Source: Quadrisphaera sp. RL12-1S
Lineage (GTDB): Bacteria > Actinomycetota > Actinomycetes > Actinomycetales > Quadrisphaeraceae
Assembly (NCBI RefSeq): GCF_014270065.1
Contig: NZ_JACNME010000003.1
Coordinates: forward strand, 434,001 to 498,000
Length of the DNA: 64,000 nucleotides
Reading direction: 5' to 3'
Both the position numbers and the translations under genes were made by a program. Shown here piece by piece: positions 1 to 12,151 of the stretch. The notes under the pieces were generated by a model. That model searched no databases, was not told the origin of the DNA, and worked only from the letters and a program-made list of their open reading frames with translations. Each line of letters begins with the position of its first letter. Position 1 is the stretch's first letter.

Positions 1-618
1 GTGGGCCGCACGCGGATGACCGGCGCTGAGCGGCGCGAGCAGCTGCTCGTCGTCGGCCGCGGACTCTTCGCGCAGAAGGGGTTCGACGGCACCAGCGTCG
101 AGGAGGTCGCCGCCCGTGCCCGGGTCTCCAAGCCGGTGGTCTACGAGCACTTCGGCGGCAAGGAGGGCCTGTACGCCGTCGTCGTCGACCGCGAGGTCCG
201 CGCGCTGCTCTCGGCGCTGAGCGCCGCCCTCGACACCCGCGCCCACCCCCGCGTGCTGCTGGAGCGCACCACGCTCGCCCTGCTGGGGTACGTGGAGGAG
301 AACACCGACGGGTTCCGCATCCTCGTGCGCGACTCCCCCGTGGCGCAGACCACGGGGACCTTCGCGAGCCTCCTCGGCGACGTGGCCACCCAGGTCGAGG
401 AGATGCTGTCGCAGGAGTTCCGCAGGCTCGGCCTCAGCGTCGACGCGGCCCCCATGTACGCGCAGATGCTGGTCGGCATGGTGGCGCTGACCGGCCAGTG
501 GTGGCTCGGGTCCCGCCAGCCCGACAAGGCCGTGGTGGCCGCGCACATCGTCAACCTCGCGTGGAACGGGCTCTCGGGCATGGAGCCCAGCCCCCGCCTG
601 ACCCCGCACGCGGGCTGA
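1..618 (+). CDS. TetR/AcrR family transcriptional regulator
   Basis: This 205-residue protein is a probable ligand-responsive repressor. An N-terminal TetR helix-turn-helix is visible at about residues 10-55, with the typical GLFAQKGFDGTSVEEVAARA stretch followed by VSKPVVYEHFGGKEGLY. The remaining ~145 residues are a helical ligand-binding domain that I cannot assign to a ligand. The length is normal for the family. The GTG start is the first base of the window, so a slightly more upstream start cannot be excluded; an in-frame ATG at position 16 is another candidate. The stop lies 3 bases before the MarR gene, so the two regulators are probably co-transcribed. The target genes are unknown. 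Confidence 0.9.
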   Translation: MGRTRMTGAERREQLLVVGRGLFAQKGFDGTSVEEVAARARVSKPVVYEHFGGKEGLYAVVVDREVRALLSALSAALDTRAHPRVLLERTTLALLGYVEENTDGFRILVRDSPVAQTTGTFASLLGDVATQVEEMLSQEFRRLGLSVDAAPMYAQMLVGMVALTGQWWLGSRQPDKAVVAAHIVNLAWNGLSGMEPSPRLTPHAG

Positions 619-621
619 GCG

Positions 622-1113
622 GTGGACGACGACGAGGTCGACCGGCTGGTGGCGGCCTGGGCGCGCGAGCGCCCCGACCTGGACGCCTCGCCGCTGCTCG
701 TGCTCTCACGGGTCTCGCGCCTGGCCCACCACCTCGACCGGGCCCGCGCGGAGGCGTTCGCCGGCACCGAGCTGGTCCAGTGGGAGTTCGACGTCCTCGC
801 GGCGCTGCGCCGCTCCGGTGCGCCGCACGAGCTGTCGCCGTCGTCGCTGGCCGCCGCCACCCTGGTCACCTCCGGCACGATGACCACCCGCATCGACAGG
901 CTCGCGGCGCGCGGCCTGGTGGAGCGCCACCCCGACCCGGCGGACCGCCGCGGCGTGCTCGTGCGGCTCACCGGCGACGGCGCGAGCCGCGTGGACACCG
1001 CGCTCGCGGACCTCCTCGCCCGGGAGCGGTCCGTGCTCGACGCGCTGGGGCCGCAGCGGTCCGCGCAGCTGGCGGACCTGCTGCGCCAGCTGCTGGCGCC
1101 GTTCGAGGGCTGA
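622..1113 (+). CDS. MarR family transcriptional regulator
   Basis: This 163-residue protein has the MarR winged-helix layout: a helical N-terminus, then a DNA-binding segment (SSLAAATLVTSGTMTTRIDR, about residues 72-95) and the wing with the family hallmark DPADRRGVLVRLT. MarR proteins bind DNA as dimers and are usually released by small phenolic or oxidative signals; the signal here is unknown. The GTG start follows the TetR stop by only 3 bases and no strong Shine-Dalgarno is seen, which suggests translational coupling to the TetR gene. Two regulators of different families in tandem hint at one regulated neighbour upstream of the window. Confidence 0.88.
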   Translation: MDDDEVDRLVAAWARERPDLDASPLLVLSRVSRLAHHLDRARAEAFAGTELVQWEFDVLAALRRSGAPHELSPSSLAAATLVTSGTMTTRIDRLAARGLVERHPDPADRRGVLVRLTGDGASRVDTALADLLARERSVLDALGPQRSAQLADLLRQLLAPFEG

Positions 1114-1155
1114 CCCGGCCGGGCGCACCGCACACCCGCGCGGGCGCCGCGCCGC

Positions 1156-1161
1156 TACCGT
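1156..1161 (+). promoter_or_regulatory. Candidate -10 element (TACCGT) for leaderless rfbC transcript
   Basis: TACCGT fits the TAnnnT pattern of actinobacterial -10 boxes and ends 7 bases before the rfbC GTG start. That spacing would put transcription initiation at or next to the start codon, as in leaderless actinobacterial genes. No convincing -35 box is visible and there is no Shine-Dalgarno, so this is an inference from spacing. Confidence 0.35.
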
Positions 1162-1168
1162 CACGGAC

Positions 1169-1783
1169 GTGCTGATCGAGCCCCTTCCCGTCGCCGGCGC
1201 GTGGTCCATCACCCCCAAGCAGTTCGGGGACGACCGCGGCACCTTCCTCGAGGCCTTCAAGAACGACGCCCTCGCCGAGGTCATCGGCCACCCGCTCACC
1301 GTCGCGCAGGTCAACTGCTCGGTCTCGGCGGCCGGGGCGCTGCGCGGCGTGCACTTCGCCGACGTGCCCCCCGGCCAGGCCAAGTACGTCACGTGCACCG
1401 TCGGCGCCGTGCTCGACGTCGTCGTCGACATCCGGGTCGGCTCCCCCACCTTCGGGCAGTGGACCTCGGTGCTGCTGGACGACGTCGACCGGCGCGCCGT
1501 CTACCTCGCCGAGGGCCTCGGCCACGCCTTCTGCTCCCTGGCCGACGGCTCCACCGTCACCTACCTGTGCTCCACCGGCTACAACCCCACCGCCGAGCAC
1601 GGGATCCACCCGCTGGACCCGGCCCTGGGCATCGAGTGGCCGACCCGCGGGCGCGACGGGCAGTCGCTGACCTACGAGCTGTCCGCCAAGGACCAGGCCG
1701 CGCCGACCCTGGCCCAGGCGCGCGAGGCGGGCCTGCTGCCCACCTGGGAGGCCACCCGCGCGCACGCGGCGGTGCAGGCGTGA
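1169..1783 (+). CDS. rfbC: dTDP-4-dehydrorhamnose 3,5-epimerase
   Basis: This 204-residue cytosolic enzyme (RmlC) epimerises C3 and C5 of dTDP-4-keto-6-deoxyglucose, the third step of dTDP-L-rhamnose synthesis. The cupin signature is clear: NCSVSAAGALRGVHF carries the catalytic His, followed by the KYVTCTVGAVLDVVVDIR strand and the YLAEGLGHAF segment. The length is normal for the family. It starts at GTG with no obvious Shine-Dalgarno and a TAnnnT box 7 bases upstream. It overlaps rfbD by 4 bases (GTGA), so the two are translationally coupled. The other two pathway genes, rfbA and rfbB, lie about 2.2 kb downstream on the opposite strand. Confidence 0.96.
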   Translation: MLIEPLPVAGAWSITPKQFGDDRGTFLEAFKNDALAEVIGHPLTVAQVNCSVSAAGALRGVHFADVPPGQAKYVTCTVGAVLDVVVDIRVGSPTFGQWTSVLLDDVDRRAVYLAEGLGHAFCSLADGSTVTYLCSTGYNPTAEHGIHPLDPALGIEWPTRGRDGQSLTYELSAKDQAAPTLAQAREAGLLPTWEATRAHAAVQA

Positions 1784-2649
1784 GGGTCCTCGTCACCGGC
1801 GCCGCCGGCATGCTCGGCCAGGACGTCGTGGCGCTGCTGCGCGCCCGCGGCCACCGGGTGACGGCGGCGACCCGCACCGACGTGGACGTCACCGACCCGG
1901 CCTCCCTGGCCGCCGCGGTGCCGGGCCACGACGCGGTGGTGAACTGCACGGCGCACACCGCGGTCGACGCCGCCGAGACCGACGTCGAGGCGGCCGAGCT
2001 CCTCAACACCACCGCTCCCGGGCTGCTGGGGGCGGCCTGCGCGCAGGCCGGCGCCCGGCTGGTGCACGTCTCCACCGACTACGTGTTCTCCGGCGAGGCC
2101 GACCTCGACGACGACGGGCGGCCGCTGCCGTACGCCGAGGATGCACCCGTCGCCCCGCGCTCGGTCTACGGGCGCACCAAGGCCGCCGGGGAGCGCGCGG
2201 CGCGCCAGGCGCAGCCCGACACCCTCGTGGTGCGCACCGCCTGGCTGTACGGGGCGGGCAAGGGCTGCTTCCCCACGACCATCGCCCGGGCCGCGCGGGA
2301 GCGCGGCGCGGTGAGCGTGGTGGACGACCAGGTGGGCCAGCCGACGTGGACCGCGGACGTCGCGCGGGTCGTGGCGGACCTGCTCGCGGTGGGCGCACCG
2401 GCGGGGACCTACCACGCGACCTCCAGCGGGCGGACCAGCTGGTTCGGCTTCACGAGGGCGGTGCTGGCCTCGGCGGGGCTGGACCCCCGCGCGGCGAGCC
2501 CGACGACGAGCGAGGCGTTCGCGCGCCCGGCGCCGCGCCCGGCGTGGTCGGTGCTGGGCCACGAGGCGCTGGTCGCGGCGGGCGTGGAGCCCATCGGCGA
2601 CTGGGCGGAGCGCTGGGACGCGGCCGCCGTCGTCGTCCTCGGCGGCTGA
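1780..2649 (+). CDS. rfbD: dTDP-4-dehydrorhamnose reductase
   Basis: This 289-residue RmlD-type short-chain dehydrogenase catalyses the final NAD(P)H-dependent step that gives dTDP-L-rhamnose. It opens with the nucleotide-binding motif VTGAAGMLGQ (residues ~5-14), contains the substrate region STDYVFSGEA, and has the catalytic Tyr/Lys pair in YGRTK at about residue 130. The GTG start at 1780 overlaps the rfbC stop, and the longer open frame upstream is only out-of-frame rfbC sequence. Rhamnose from this pathway is a common constituent of actinobacterial wall polymers and exopolysaccharides, which fits the glycosyltransferase-rich end of the window. Confidence 0.95.
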   Translation: MRVLVTGAAGMLGQDVVALLRARGHRVTAATRTDVDVTDPASLAAAVPGHDAVVNCTAHTAVDAAETDVEAAELLNTTAPGLLGAACAQAGARLVHVSTDYVFSGEADLDDDGRPLPYAEDAPVAPRSVYGRTKAAGERAARQAQPDTLVVRTAWLYGAGKGCFPTTIARAARERGAVSVVDDQVGQPTWTADVARVVADLLAVGAPAGTYHATSSGRTSWFGFTRAVLASAGLDPRAASPTTSEAFARPAPRPAWSVLGHEALVAAGVEPIGDWAERWDAAAVVVLGG

Positions 2650-2678
2650 GCAGACCGCCCGCCCCGTCGCGACGCAGC

Positions 2679-2694
2679 GTGACGGTGTCGTCAC
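2679..2694 (+). terminator. Weak hairpin after rfbD
   Basis: A 6-bp perfect stem (GTGACG / CGTCAC) with a 4-base loop lies 30 bases after the rfbD stop. There is no T-run, as is usual in this GC-rich DNA. It may mark the end of the rfbCD transcript, but the stem is short. A second 6-bp stem sits at 2772-2788, just before a possible -10 box (TAGCGT, 2790-2795) for the LCP gene. Confidence 0.25.
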
Positions 2695-2848
2695 CGCATC
2701 CCGGGAGGGGTCGGTCGGTCGGCGCAGGCCGCGTCGCGCCAGCGGGTGAGCCCCTGGTCACGGCCTGTGGAGGCGGTCCCCCACCGCCCTAGCGTCCCTG
2801 GCCGGACGGGGTGTCGACCGACGCCCCACAGGCCTGCAGGGGGCGCGC

Positions 2849-3961
2849 GTGAGCACGGTCGAGGACGAGCGCGACGGGGTGGGCCAGCTGCTCGCGCCGC
2901 GGCCGGCCGCACCGGCCGGCCCGCGCCGCCGGCGCCGGGGCGGACTGGTGCTCGCGCTGGCCGCCGTGGTCGTGGTGGCGCTGGCGGCGGCCGCCGCCGC
3001 GCTGTGGAGCTCGGTGCCCGCGGTCGGCCACCTCGGCGACCCCTTCTCCTCGATCCCCGCCGCCGAGCGCCCCGCGGTGGCCACCGCGGCCGGGCGGGCG
3101 CAGAACATCCTCCTCATCGGCTCCGACAGCCGCGCGAACGGCGACGGCGAGGACGCCTCCGCCGCGGCGGGCGCCCCGGCCGACCAGGAGGCCGACTGGA
3201 CCCGCGGCGGCCAGCGCAGCGACGTGCTCGCCGTGCTCCACCTGTCCGCCGACGGTCGCAGCGCCGCGATGGTCTCGATCCCCCGCGACTCGTGGGTGCC
3301 GGTGCCCGGCTACGGCACCACCAAGGTCAACGCCGCCTTCTCCTACGGCGGCGCACCGCTCGCCGTCCGCACGGTCGAGCAGCTCACCGGCGTGCGCATC
3401 GACCACGTCGTGGCCATCGACTTCTCCGGCTTCGCCCGCGTCACCGACGCCCTCGGCGGCGTGCGGATCTGCGTGCCGCAGGCCGTCTCCGACCACCTCG
3501 GCACCGTCCAGGCCGGCTGCCAGGTGATGGACGGGCAGCAGGCCCTCACCTACGTGCGCCAGCGCAAGACGCTGCCCGGCGGCGACTTCGACCGCGAGCG
3601 GCGCCAGCAGAACTGGATGCGCTCGGTCATCGCCGGCGCCACCGACCGCGACCTGCTGGGCGACCCGGTGAAGCTCACCGCGGTGGTGCGCGAGCTGGCG
3701 TCGTCGGTGCGCACCGACGACGGCCTCGGCGAGCCGCAGCTGCTGTCCCTGGCGCTGGCGCACCGCGACCTGCGGGCCGCCGACGTCACCTTCCTGCAGG
3801 CGCCCCTGGCCGACCCCGCCACGGGCACGGAGGGGTCGCAGTCGGTGGTCTACCTGGACACCGCCGCCGGGGCCCAGCTGTGGCAGGCGCTCAAGGACGA
3901 CGACGTGGCGTCCTGGGTGGGCGCCCACCCGGGCGCGGCCCTCGGCGACACCGTCAGGTAG
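2849..3961 (+). CDS. LytR-CpsA-Psr (LCP) family wall-polymer ligase
   Basis: This 370-residue protein has a short basic cytoplasmic N-terminus (RRRRR at 26-30), one membrane helix (~32-52) and an extracellular LCP domain (~85-320). The domain shows NILLIGSDSR, RSDVLAVLHL with conserved Arg/Asp, VSIPRDSWV, TTKVNAAFSYGG and VDHVVAIDFSGF-like motifs (written IDHVVAIDFSGF here). LCP enzymes transfer lipid-linked glycopolymers onto peptidoglycan. The GTG start is preceded by an AGGGGG Shine-Dalgarno 5 bases upstream. Its place between the two halves of the rhamnose pathway suggests it attaches a rhamnose-containing polymer, but the substrate is not shown by the sequence. Confidence 0.92.
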   Translation: MSTVEDERDGVGQLLAPRPAAPAGPRRRRRGGLVLALAAVVVVALAAAAAALWSSVPAVGHLGDPFSSIPAAERPAVATAAGRAQNILLIGSDSRANGDGEDASAAAGAPADQEADWTRGGQRSDVLAVLHLSADGRSAAMVSIPRDSWVPVPGYGTTKVNAAFSYGGAPLAVRTVEQLTGVRIDHVVAIDFSGFARVTDALGGVRICVPQAVSDHLGTVQAGCQVMDGQQALTYVRQRKTLPGGDFDRERRQQNWMRSVIAGATDRDLLGDPVKLTAVVRELASSVRTDDGLGEPQLLSLALAHRDLRAADVTFLQAPLADPATGTEGSQSVVYLDTAAGAQLWQALKDDDVASWVGAHPGAALGDTVR

Positions 3962-3965
3962 TCCG

Positions 3966-4013
3966 AGCAGCGCAGGAGCCCCCGGCCGGTCGGCCGGGGG
4001 CTCCTGCGCTGCT
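3966..4013. terminator. Bidirectional terminator between LCP gene and rfbB
   Basis: A perfect inverted repeat has two 22-base arms (3966-3987 and 3992-4013) around a GGTC loop. It lies 4 bases after the LCP stop and 10 bases beyond the rfbB stop on the other strand. No T-run follows, but the very stable stem between two convergent genes makes a bidirectional intrinsic terminator the natural reading. Confidence 0.85.
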
Positions 4014-4023
4014 CAGCGGCTGC

Positions 4024-5969
<1,946 letters not shown>

Positions 5970-5977
5970 GAGTCCTG

Positions 5978-5983
5978 ACCGTA
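5978..5983 (-). promoter_or_regulatory. Candidate -10 element (TACGGT) for rfbA-rfbB
   Basis: On the minus strand TACGGT fits TAnnnT and ends 8 bases before the rfbA GTG. This is the same arrangement as at rfbC (TACCGT, 7 bases). A weak AGGA also precedes the start by 3 bases, so a short leader is possible. No -35 box is evident. Confidence 0.35.
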
Positions 5984-6133
5984 GCGGCGCGCGGGGCGCC
6001 CGCGGGCGACCTCCACCCCTCTGGTCGGCGCCCGGTCGGGTCGCTCTCCCGCGCCCGGCCAGGTCGGTGCCTGCGGCCAGCAGCGTCCACAATGGGCGGG
6101 GAACGCACACCGCCGCAGGAGGAGTCGCTCCGG

Positions 6134-7420
6134 ATGCCTGACCCGTCGGACAGCTCGCTGGACCTGGGCGCCGCCCCGGGCGCGCCCACGCCGGCCACCG
6201 GCGCGCCGCGCGGACTGGACCTCACGCCCGCGGCGCCGGTCCCCGCCATCCCGGAGGACGAGGCCGAGGGCATGGTCCCGCTCGACCCGGCCACCCGCGC
6301 GGCGCTGGCCGAGCGGGCCCGCGCCTTCGTGGCCGACCTGGCCGGCAAGGACCCGCGCAGCCCGGAGTTCCAGCGCAAGCTGGACGACGTCGTGAAGATG
6401 GGCGACCGGGAGGTCCGCGCCTCGTCCCAGGTGTCCAACCGGATGCTGCAGCGCCCCTCCTCCAGCCCCGCGGGTGCCGCCGGTGCGGCGCGGGGACGCC
6501 CCGGCGGCGGTCCGGCCGCCGACGCGCAGGCCCAGGTGGCCGACACCCTCGCCGAGCTGCGCCGCACCGTCACCGAGCTCGACCCGGGACGCGCCGACCT
6601 CAAGGGGCCGCGCCGGCTGTTCGGCCTGCTGCCCGGTGGCCAGAAGGTGCAGCGGTACTTCGACCGCTACCAGGACGCGCAGAGCCAGCTGGACGCGATC
6701 ATCCGCGCCCTGGCCTCCGGCCAGGACGCGCTGCGCCGCGACAACGCCGCCATCGAGCAGGAGAAGGCCGAGCTCTGGGCCACCATGGGCAAGCTCACCG
6801 AGTACGTGGTGCTGGCCCGCGCCCTGGACACCGCCACCCAGGAGAAGGTCGGCGAGCTGCGGGTCACCGACCCCAAGGCCGCCGACGCGCTCACCGCCGA
6901 CGCCCTCTTCCCCATCCGGCAGCGCCACCAGGACCTGTTGACGCAGCTGACCGTCAGCGCCCAGGGCTACCTCGCGCTCGACCTCGTGCGCCGCAACAAC
7001 GTCGAGCTCATCAAGGGCGTCGACAGGGCGCAGACCACCACCGTCTCCGCGCTGCGGACCGCCGTCGTCGTCGCCCAGGCCCTGTCCCAGCAGCAGCTGG
7101 TGCTCGACCAGGTCAGCGCCCTCAACACCACCACGAGCGCCACCATCGAGTCGACGTCGCGGCTGCTGCGCCAGCAGACGGCGCAGGTGCACGAGCAGGC
7201 CGCCAGCGCGACGGTCGACGTCGAGGTGCTGCAGCGCGCCTTCGACGAGGTGTTCGCGACCATGGACGCCATCGACACCTTCAAGCTGAAGGCCGTGGAG
7301 AACCTGGCCACCACCGTCGACGCGCTCGAGGGCCAGATGAAGAGGTCCCGCTCGTACGTCGCGCGCACCCGCGAGGCGGAGCAGCGGGACGCGGCCGCCC
7401 AGATCGACGACGGCCGGTGA
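6134..7420 (+). CDS. TelA/YceH-like toxic anion resistance family protein
   Basis: This 428-residue soluble helical protein has a Pro/Ala-rich N-terminus (~1-50) and a long alpha-helical TelA-type domain (~60-415), with heptad-like stretches such as [18 protein letters not shown]. TelA proteins were named for tellurite resistance, but their biochemical activity is unsettled. I start at ATG 6134 because an AGGAGGAG Shine-Dalgarno lies 9 bases upstream; an ATG at 6092 precedes that site and is unlikely. It overlaps the next gene by 4 bases (GTGA). In Firmicutes telA homologues are paired with xpaC, and the two downstream genes here look XpaC-like, which supports the family call. Confidence 0.85.
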   Translation: MPDPSDSSLDLGAAPGAPTPATGAPRGLDLTPAAPVPAIPEDEAEGMVPLDPATRAALAERARAFVADLAGKDPRSPEFQRKLDDVVKMGDREVRASSQVSNRMLQRPSSSPAGAAGAARGRPGGGPAADAQAQVADTLAELRRTVTELDPGRADLKGPRRLFGLLPGGQKVQRYFDRYQDAQSQLDAIIRALASGQDALRRDNAAIEQEKAELWATMGKLTEYVVLARALDTATQEKVGELRVTDPKAADALTADALFPIRQRHQDLLTQLTVSAQGYLALDLVRRNNVELIKGVDRAQTTTVSALRTAVVVAQALSQQQLVLDQVSALNTTTSATIESTSRLLRQQTAQVHEQAASATVDVEVLQRAFDEVFATMDAIDTFKLKAVENLATTVDALEGQMKRSRSYVARTREAEQRDAAAQIDDGR

Positions 7421-8346
7421 CCACGCCCCCCGGCGGGTCCCGCCCCGAGCTCGAGGAGCTGCGCGAGCGCTCCCGGGAGGTGGCGCGCCGGGTCGGGCAG
7501 GACGTCGGCCGGCAGGTCGGCACGGCGGCCCGCCGCCAGGGGTGGCGGGCGCGGAAGTCGGCGTGGCTGCTGCTGCCGGTCGCCGGGCTGCCGTGGGTCG
7601 GCTTCGGGTACATCGGCTGGAAGGCGCGCCGCCCGCAGTGGGCGGGCGCCGCGGCGCTGCACCTGGGCGTCTCCGCCGGTGCGGTCACCGCGCTGACCGC
7701 CGGGGAGTGGTGGACCACCGTGCTCGGGGTGCTCGTGGCCGGTGGCGGATGGGGGGCGGGCGTCGTGCACGGGCTGGCCGCCAACCCCCGGTGGCTGCGC
7801 ACCAGCGCCGCGCTGTCGCCCCACCCCTCGGCCCCGTGGCTGCCGGCGCTGACCGGGCCGTCGTCGTCGGCCGAGCTGCTGGCGGGGACGGGTCGCGCAG
7901 CTGGCGAGGACCCGGCCGAGCTGGCCGAGCTGCACCGCGCGCGGCTGGAGGAGCTCGTGGCCGTGGCCGCGCGCGCCGGGACGGCCCTGCCGGCCGAGGC
8001 GCTGCCGCTGGTGCGGGAGCTGCGCTCCGCCGCGGCGCCGCTGCTGGACCGGGGAGCCGGTCTCGGCCGTCCGGTGCCCGCCCTGGACCTGTACGAGGTG
8101 GAGGCCGTGGTCGGAGAGCACCTGCCGGCGGCCCTCGGGCAGTACCTGGCGCTGCCGCACGGCTACGTGCCGGACACCGTGGCCAGCGGCCCGGCGCCCG
8201 CGGAGTCCCTCCTCGCGCAGCTGCGGTCGATGGTGGAGCTGCTCGGCGAGGTGACCGCACGGGTGCACGAGCACGACGCGCGCGAGCTGCGCGTGCAGGC
8301 GGCCTTCCTCGGCGAGAAGGTGCGGCGCTCGGACCTGGACCTGTGA
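7417..8346 (+). CDS. Membrane protein with XpaC-like C-terminal module (copy 1)
   Basis: This 309-residue protein has a charged N-terminus, three predicted membrane helices (~49-68, 75-94, 100-119) and a ~190-residue cytoplasmic C-terminal half. The last 75 residues show EHLPAALGQYLALP, a LAQLRSMVELL helix, a DARELRVQAAFL helix and the terminal SDLDL. The same pattern ends the next gene. XpaC proteins of Firmicutes also have N-terminal membrane segments and a similar helical C-terminus, so I infer relation; the molecular function is unknown. The GTG start overlaps the telA-like stop (GTGA), so it is in the same operon. Confidence 0.75.
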   Translation: MTTPPGGSRPELEELRERSREVARRVGQDVGRQVGTAARRQGWRARKSAWLLLPVAGLPWVGFGYIGWKARRPQWAGAAALHLGVSAGAVTALTAGEWWTTVLGVLVAGGGWGAGVVHGLAANPRWLRTSAALSPHPSAPWLPALTGPSSSAELLAGTGRAAGEDPAELAELHRARLEELVAVAARAGTALPAEALPLVRELRSAAAPLLDRGAGLGRPVPALDLYEVEAVVGEHLPAALGQYLALPHGYVPDTVASGPAPAESLLAQLRSMVELLGEVTARVHEHDARELRVQAAFLGEKVRRSDLDL

Positions 8347-8365
8347 CGCGTGGTGGGGTGGTGCG

Positions 8366-9205
8366 GTGAGCAGGGCGGACAAGGACGACGACAAGGCCGC
8401 TGAGGCCGAGGCGCAGGAGATCGAGCGCTACGGCATCGACGAGCGGACGCTGACGCCGATCGGGCTGACCACGCCGGGCGGGAGGTTCGTGCCGGAGGTG
8501 GTCGTCAACGTCGTGCGCTTCACGTGGCTGGGTGTCTGGATCGCCCTGTTCGCCTGGAACCAGACCGCTATCGCGCTGGTGGTGATGTTCGCGTGGATCG
8601 CCGCGAACGGCGCCTACGAGAAGCACCGCAAGACGCTGCGGCGCGAGCGGCGGCGCCAGATCCAGGCGCACATCACGGCGCGCGGAGGCCTCCCGACCGG
8701 CGCGAGCGGTCCGGCGACGGTCACGTCCGCGGACGTGCCGGCGGCGCTGGCATCGGCTGCTCCCGCCCCGGTGTCGCCGTCGCTGTCCGCCACGCCCGCC
8801 GAGCGGGCGCTGACGCGCACGCTGCGCCGCGTGGAGGGCTCCGAGCGCTTCGAGCGGCGCGACGCGGTGCTGGTCGGCGAGCTGGCGGACGTGCTGTTCC
8901 CGCTGCTGGCCAAGGTCGCCGAGCCGGGTGCGGACCCGCTGGTGCGCCAGGACGTCGAGAAGATCGCCACCGAGCACCTGCCCGACAGCGTGGACGCCTA
9001 CCTGGCGCTGCCCGCCGAGCGGGTGCGCACCAGCCGGAACTCCGCGGGGCGCACGCCGCTGGAGGAGCTGCGCACCCAGCTGGACCTGCTGCTCACCGGG
9101 TGCGAGCAGCTGCAGGAGTCCGTGCTGCGCGCCGACGTCGCGCGCCAGCAGGAGCAGTCGCGCTTCCTCGAGCAGAAGTTCCGACCCAGCGGCCTCGACC
9201 TCTGA
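8366..9205 (+). CDS. Membrane protein with XpaC-like C-terminal module (copy 2)
   Basis: This 279-residue protein has an acidic N-terminus, two closely spaced membrane helices (~46-84), a basic RRERRRQ stretch and a variable linker. The C-terminal module from about residue 204 reads EHLPDSVDAYLALP, then EELRTQLDLLL, then FLEQKFRPSGLDL. It aligns with the end of the preceding protein although the membrane parts differ. It starts at GTG 19 bases after the previous stop and ends 1 base before the convergent ABC-F stop. No enzymatic motif is visible; a partner of the TelA-like protein at the membrane is the likely role, by inference from operon structure. Confidence 0.75.
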   Translation: MSRADKDDDKAAEAEAQEIERYGIDERTLTPIGLTTPGGRFVPEVVVNVVRFTWLGVWIALFAWNQTAIALVVMFAWIAANGAYEKHRKTLRRERRRQIQAHITARGGLPTGASGPATVTSADVPAALASAAPAPVSPSLSATPAERALTRTLRRVEGSERFERRDAVLVGELADVLFPLLAKVAEPGADPLVRQDVEKIATEHLPDSVDAYLALPAERVRTSRNSAGRTPLEELRTQLDLLLTGCEQLQESVLRADVARQQEQSRFLEQKFRPSGLDL

Positions 9206-9206
9206 C

Positions 9207-11078
<1,872 letters not shown>

Positions 11079-11113
11079 ACCCCCATCCTCCCCGATCGCG
11101 GGGAGCGCCCCGC

Positions 11114-12112
11114 TCAGCGGATGGTCGGTGTGGACCCGGTGGAGGGGTGGAACGGCGAAGGCGCCACCGCGTCGACCTGGCGGGCGCCGTGCACGGGTCC
11201 GGTCACCCGGCGCACGTCCGAGGCCAGGCCGGAGGCCGTCAGCGCCACCGCCAGCTCCAGGGCCGCCGTCCGGTCGGGGACGAGCATCGCCACGGTCGGG
11301 CCCGACCCGGAGACCATGGCACCCAGCGCGTCGTGGTCGCGCCCGAGGTCGAGCAGGCGGCGCAGCGCCGGGCGCAGTGAGCAGGCGGCGTCCTGCAGGT
11401 CGTTGACCAGCGCGGCGCCCAGCGCCGCGGGCTCACCGCTGCGCAGGGCCTGGGCCAGGTCCGCCGGCAGCTCGGGCTCGAGCACCGGGGCGTCCTCGCC
11501 GGCGGCGGCCAGCAGTCGGTCGCGCTCGCGGTACACCGCCGGCGTGGACAGGCCCTCGTCGGCGATGGCGAGCACCCAGTGGAACTCCCCGCGCGCCAGC
11601 ACGGGCGTCAGCTGGTCGCCCCTCCCCACGCCCAGCGCGGTACCGCCCATGAGGGCGAACGGGACGTCGGCGCCGAGCTCCGCACCCATGCGCTCCAGCT
11701 CGTCGCGACCGGCACCGGTGCCCCACAGCAGGTCGCAGGCCAGCAGCGCGGCGGCCGCGTCGGCGGAGCCCCCGGCCATGCCCCCCGCGACGGGGGCGCT
11801 CTTGCGGATGGAGAGGGCGACGTCAGCGGGGACACCCGCCCGCTCGGCGAGCAGGTGCGCCGCGCGGACGGCGAGGTTGGTCCCGTCCAGGGGGGTGGAG
11901 GCCGCGCCGGTGCCCCGGACCGACACCGTCACCCCCGTCACGCCGTCGCGCGGGAGCGAGGCGCTGACCTCCTCGAAGACCGAGACGGCCTGGTACACGC
12001 TGACCACGTCGTGGTACCCGTCGTCGTCGAGGGCGCCGACGCGCAGTGCCAGGTTGATCTTCGCGGGCGCCCTGACGACCACCCGCTCCCCCGGTGCCGT
12101 CACCCGGCGCAC
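11114..12112 (-). CDS. ispE: 4-diphosphocytidyl-2-C-methyl-D-erythritol kinase
   Basis: This 332-residue GHMP kinase catalyses the fourth step of the methylerythritol phosphate isoprenoid pathway and so feeds synthesis of undecaprenyl phosphate. The N-terminal APAKINLALRVG motif, the ATP-binding glycine-rich VAGGMAGGSADAAAAL loop and the C-terminal VSGSGPTVAML motif are all present. The GTG start places AKINL at residue ~16; a later start is possible but the ATP motifs are unaffected. In M. tuberculosis ispE directly follows ksgA/rsmA; here a sugar transferase gene sits between them. Confidence 0.95.
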   Translation of the reverse strand: MRRVTAPGERVVVRAPAKINLALRVGALDDDGYHDVVSVYQAVSVFEEVSASLPRDGVTGVTVSVRGTGAASTPLDGTNLAVRAAHLLAERAGVPADVALSIRKSAPVAGGMAGGSADAAAALLACDLLWGTGAGRDELERMGAELGADVPFALMGGTALGVGRGDQLTPVLARGEFHWVLAIADEGLSTPAVYRERDRLLAAAGEDAPVLEPELPADLAQALRSGEPAALGAALVNDLQDAACSLRPALRRLLDLGRDHDALGAMVSGSGPTVAMLVPDRTAALELAVALTASGLASDVRRVTGPVHGARQVDAVAPSPFHPSTGSTPTIR

Positions 12113-12151
12113 CCTACGGGACGCCGCACGCGGCCGTGGTCGCCGCGGGGC

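Noticed and set aside
6092-6133. ATG at 6092 as the start of the TelA-like gene
   Set aside because: The strong AGGAGGAG lies downstream of it and is correctly spaced for ATG 6134.
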